From the NCBI GenBank assembly GCA_030672115.1, contig DAOVGZ010000041.1:1-8636 (forward strand): 8,636 nucleotides of DNA, in the 5' to 3' direction. Under the pieces are notes generated by a model. It did no database searches and had not been told where the DNA came from. It worked only from the letters and a program-made list of their open reading frames with translations. This DNA is from a bacterium. Lineage in GTDB: Bacteria > Babelota > Babeliae > Babelales > Vermiphilaceae. A program made the position numbers and the translations under genes. Positions within the stretch are counted from its first letter, which is position 1. Each line of letters starts with the position of its first letter. This document shows positions 6,990 through 8,636 of the stretch, piece after piece.

Positions 6990-8237
6990 ATGAAGCTATC
7001 TATTAAACTTTTTTTAGCCTTCGTTATTATTAACACAACACCTCTTACTTATTCAAAAGCAACTCTAAGCGAACTTTATCAGCAGGCCGGTCAATGTTAT
7101 CAAAATAAAAAATATGACCAAGCAATTGAACTTTACAAGCAAGCTCTACACATCGCACCAAACCTTTCTGGTCTGGCAAATAATATCGGACTTCTTTTTA
7201 AAATGACTGGAAAATATTACCAAGCAATTCCTTATTATGAACGCGCAATAATACTTAACCCTGAAAATGAAACTGCACACTTTGGTCTTGGAAAAACCTG
7301 TTTAGCTATTGGAAATTTTACACGTGGCTGGGAACTTTTTGAATGGCGTATGGCTGACTATAAAAACTATAAAAAAAAATTCATATTTCATGATATGCAA
7401 CCACAAGATATTGCAGGAAAAACAATATTGATTCGAGCAGAATTTGGACTTGGTGATACAATTCAATTTATTCGATACGTTTGGGAACTTAAAAAAGCTG
7501 GCGCAAGAAGTATTGATGTAGAAACCTTTGGCCCACTTGTTGATCTATTTTCACAATGTGATTATATAGATCATATATTTAAAAAAGGAAATCCTCCAGC
7601 AAGACCGTATGACGTTCAAATTCCATTATTGAGCCTTCCTCTTTTTTTTAAAACAACAAAAAATACAATCCCTGCAGACGTTCCTTATCTTCAAGCAGAT
7701 GATAATCTTGTAAACTTATGGAAAGAAAAACTTAACAATATTAATCCTGACAAAAACGTTTTAAATGTTGGTATTTGTTGGCAGGCAAGCCCACAAACTT
7801 TTTTAGAAGACAATCCATTAACAAAACGCTCTGTTCCTCTTGCTCTTTTTGAATCTCTTGCACATCTTAAAAACGTAAAGCTGTATAGCTTGCAACAATT
7901 TGATGGCCTTGACCAACTTGATAATCTACCTAATAATTTTGGCATCCACATATTTGATAAAAATTTTGATAGAACTCATGGACGTTTTATGGATACCGCA
8001 GCTGTTATTAAAAATTTAGACTTAGTAATTACTGTCGATACTGCTATTGCACATTTGGCTGGAGCACTCGCAACACCAACATGGCTATTAATCCCTTCTG
8101 TTGCAGAATGGCGCTGGCTTATGAAAGGAGATACAACACCATGGTACCCAAAAACAAAACTTTTTCGACAAACAAAACATAATGACTGGACGTCTGTAAT
8201 TGAAATAATAAAAAATCAATTAGAAATATTAACTTAA
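6990..8237 (+). CDS. Exported short TPR-glycosyltransferase (GT9-like) protein, paralog 5
   Basis: 415 residues, the shortest complete paralog. The start has a good AAAAGGA site. The signal peptide is MKLSIK, a hydrophobic core and a probable type I cleavage after YSKA (residue 24). Only two full TPRs are present (26-59, 60-93), then a half-repeat ending in GWELFEWR. The glycosyltransferase part is complete: AEFGLGDTIQFIRY (Asp156), VGICWQASP, KRSVPL, RFMDTAAVIKN, VDTAIAHLAGAL (Asp350, His355) and EWRW...TPWYP. Its small size comes from having fewer TPRs, not from losing the catalytic fold, which makes it the minimal version of the module. It has no C-terminal extension. The 12 residues DTTPWYPKTKLF are identical to paralog 1 but not to the paralogs in between. 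The sixth frame starts 20 bases downstream with its own ribosome binding site. Donor and acceptor unknown. Confidence 0.95.
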   Translation: MKLSIKLFLAFVIINTTPLTYSKATLSELYQQAGQCYQNKKYDQAIELYKQALHIAPNLSGLANNIGLLFKMTGKYYQAIPYYERAIILNPENETAHFGLGKTCLAIGNFTRGWELFEWRMADYKNYKKKFIFHDMQPQDIAGKTILIRAEFGLGDTIQFIRYVWELKKAGARSIDVETFGPLVDLFSQCDYIDHIFKKGNPPARPYDVQIPLLSLPLFFKTTKNTIPADVPYLQADDNLVNLWKEKLNNINPDKNVLNVGICWQASPQTFLEDNPLTKRSVPLALFESLAHLKNVKLYSLQQFDGLDQLDNLPNNFGIHIFDKNFDRTHGRFMDTAAVIKNLDLVITVDTAIAHLAGALATPTWLLIPSVAEWRWLMKGDTTPWYPKTKLFRQTKHNDWTSVIEIIKNQLEILT

Positions 8238-8243
8238 CTTTTT

Positions 8244-8251
8244 AAAAAGGA
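8244..8251 (+). promoter_or_regulatory. Ribosome binding site of the sixth gene
   Basis: AAAAAGGA lies six bases before the ATG at 8258. Together with the short gap after paralog 5, it shows that the following frame began as a real, co-transcribed gene. Confidence 0.7.
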
Positions 8252-8257
8252 AAAATA

Positions 8258-8524
8258 ATGTTTATAAAAAAAAAGAAATCATCTTTATTTACCAAATATA
8301 TACTTATCAGTCTCTTGAGTATTATCGGAATTGCTCTTTATAGAAACTCTATTGATTCAACTGGCAATCAAACTTTACCTGAAGCATCTTCCCTTGAACA
8401 TAATTACTACAAAAAACAATTACAAAAAGCACAACAATTTGAGTTTGAAGGAAACACAAAAAAAGCACTTTCAACCTATCGAAATGTTTTATATCCAGAC
8501 AAAAAAGCTGCACTCTGTGTTTAG
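8258..8524 (+). CDS. Membrane-anchored TPR protein fragment, apparently truncated
   Basis: 88 residues. It has a good ribosome binding site, a basic N-terminus (IKKKKSS), one hydrophobic segment (about 14-28, YILISLLSIIGIALY) that would act as a signal anchor, a short polar linker, then the first TPR-like helix pair (about 51-84, with EFEGNTKKALSTYRNVLYP). The frame then ends with AALCV and TAG just as a second TPR would be expected. By analogy with its neighbours it is probably the 5' remnant of a longer TPR protein, perhaps another TPR-glycosyltransferase, though its N-terminus is not closely similar to theirs. The last few codons (about 8516-8524) may belong to foreign DNA. Alternatives are a true small membrane protein, or an assembly break. 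Confidence is good that the start is genuine and moderate that it is truncated. Confidence 0.65.
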   Translation: MFIKKKKSSLFTKYILISLLSIIGIALYRNSIDSTGNQTLPEASSLEHNYYKKQLQKAQQFEFEGNTKKALSTYRNVLYPDKKAALCV

Positions 8525-8636
8525 GGACAAGACCACTGTGAGATAGTAAAAATTCTAACTATATGGTCGATTATGCCGATTAGAATGGTAAAAGAAAACT
8601 GATTTCGCTTGTCCATCCATACCAGTCACTGAGAGA
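8518..8636. mobile_element. Possible edge of an insertion element, or assembly junction
   Basis: From about 8518 (TGTTTAGGGACAAGACCA) the sequence stops looking like the array. It is visibly less A-rich and breaks the TPR frame. No + strand frame with a start codon stays open for any length. On the - strand, two frames enter from the right edge without a stop, ending at 8580 and 8555; either could be the C-terminus of a protein encoded beyond the window, such as a transposase. A terminal TGT and a nearby gene end fit an insertion element edge, but no transposase motif is recognisable and the other end is not visible. Family not assigned. Confidence 0.3.

Noticed and set aside
1..8237. Assignment as O-GlcNAc transferase (GT41)
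   Set aside because: TPRs plus a GT-B fold suggest OGT at first sight, but the GLGDT and VDTSIAHLAGALG motifs match the GT9/heptosyltransferase type, and I do not recognise GT41 active-site motifs.
8238..8249. Palindrome CTTTTTAAAAAG overlapping the ribosome binding site of the sixth gene
   Set aside because: A perfect 12-base palindrome with no loop cannot form a stable hairpin, and it is explained by T and A runs next to a Shine-Dalgarno site.
8525..8614. Inverted 7-mers GGACAAG (8525-8531) and CTTGTCC (8608-8614) as a small element with terminal repeats
   Set aside because: Seven bases without extension on either side is within chance expectation for this distance, and the outer one does not coincide with a visible boundary.

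Overview
The window is AT-rich coding DNA with every recognisable gene on the + strand. It holds a tandem array of paralogous genes, each encoding tetratricopeptide repeats (TPRs) fused to a GT-B-type glycosyltransferase domain of the heptosyltransferase (GT9-like) kind. The standard bacterial code fits (genes stop at TAA, TGA or TAG). The low G+C, tight spacing, TPR abundance and lysine-rich export signals suggest a small-genome, possibly host-associated bacterium. Candidatus Dependentiae (TM6/Babeliae) is my best guess, from general resemblance only and not from a marker gene.

Layout. Bases 1-1587: 3' part of paralog 1, whose start lies left of the window. 1630-3696: paralog 2, the largest, with six TPRs and an extra C-terminal domain resembling DUF6165. 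3700-5268: paralog 3, three bases downstream. 5265-6920: paralog 4, overlapping paralog 3 by ATGA. 6990-8237: paralog 5, a short version with two TPRs. 8258-8524: a sixth reading frame with a membrane anchor and the start of a TPR, ending abruptly. 8525-8636: no gene; the sequence changes character and may be the edge of an insertion element or an assembly junction. No RNA gene, CRISPR array or convincing terminator was seen.

How the parts fit. All five paralogs keep the same core: a half-TPR running into a GW-x-[EL]-[YF] segment, a nucleotide-binding-type loop G-[LF]-G-D-T, a second Rossmann-like half starting at GICW or GLCW, an F-M-D-T-A-A-[VL]-[IM]-K-N block, a [VI]-D-T-[SA]-[IV]-x-H motif and a closing [DE]-W-R-W...P-W-Y-P motif. 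The number of upstream TPRs varies from two to six. This looks like one catalytic module paired with differing protein-binding scaffolds. The genes probably form one transcription unit; paralogs 2-3-4 look translationally coupled.

The most intriguing point is that the four paralogs with visible N-termini (2-5) all start with a signal peptide or signal anchor, and the sixth frame has an anchor. Relatives I know of are thought to be cytoplasmic, where sugar nucleotides are found. Export implies an unusual donor, a non-catalytic role, or action outside the cell, for example in a host. That last reading is inference.
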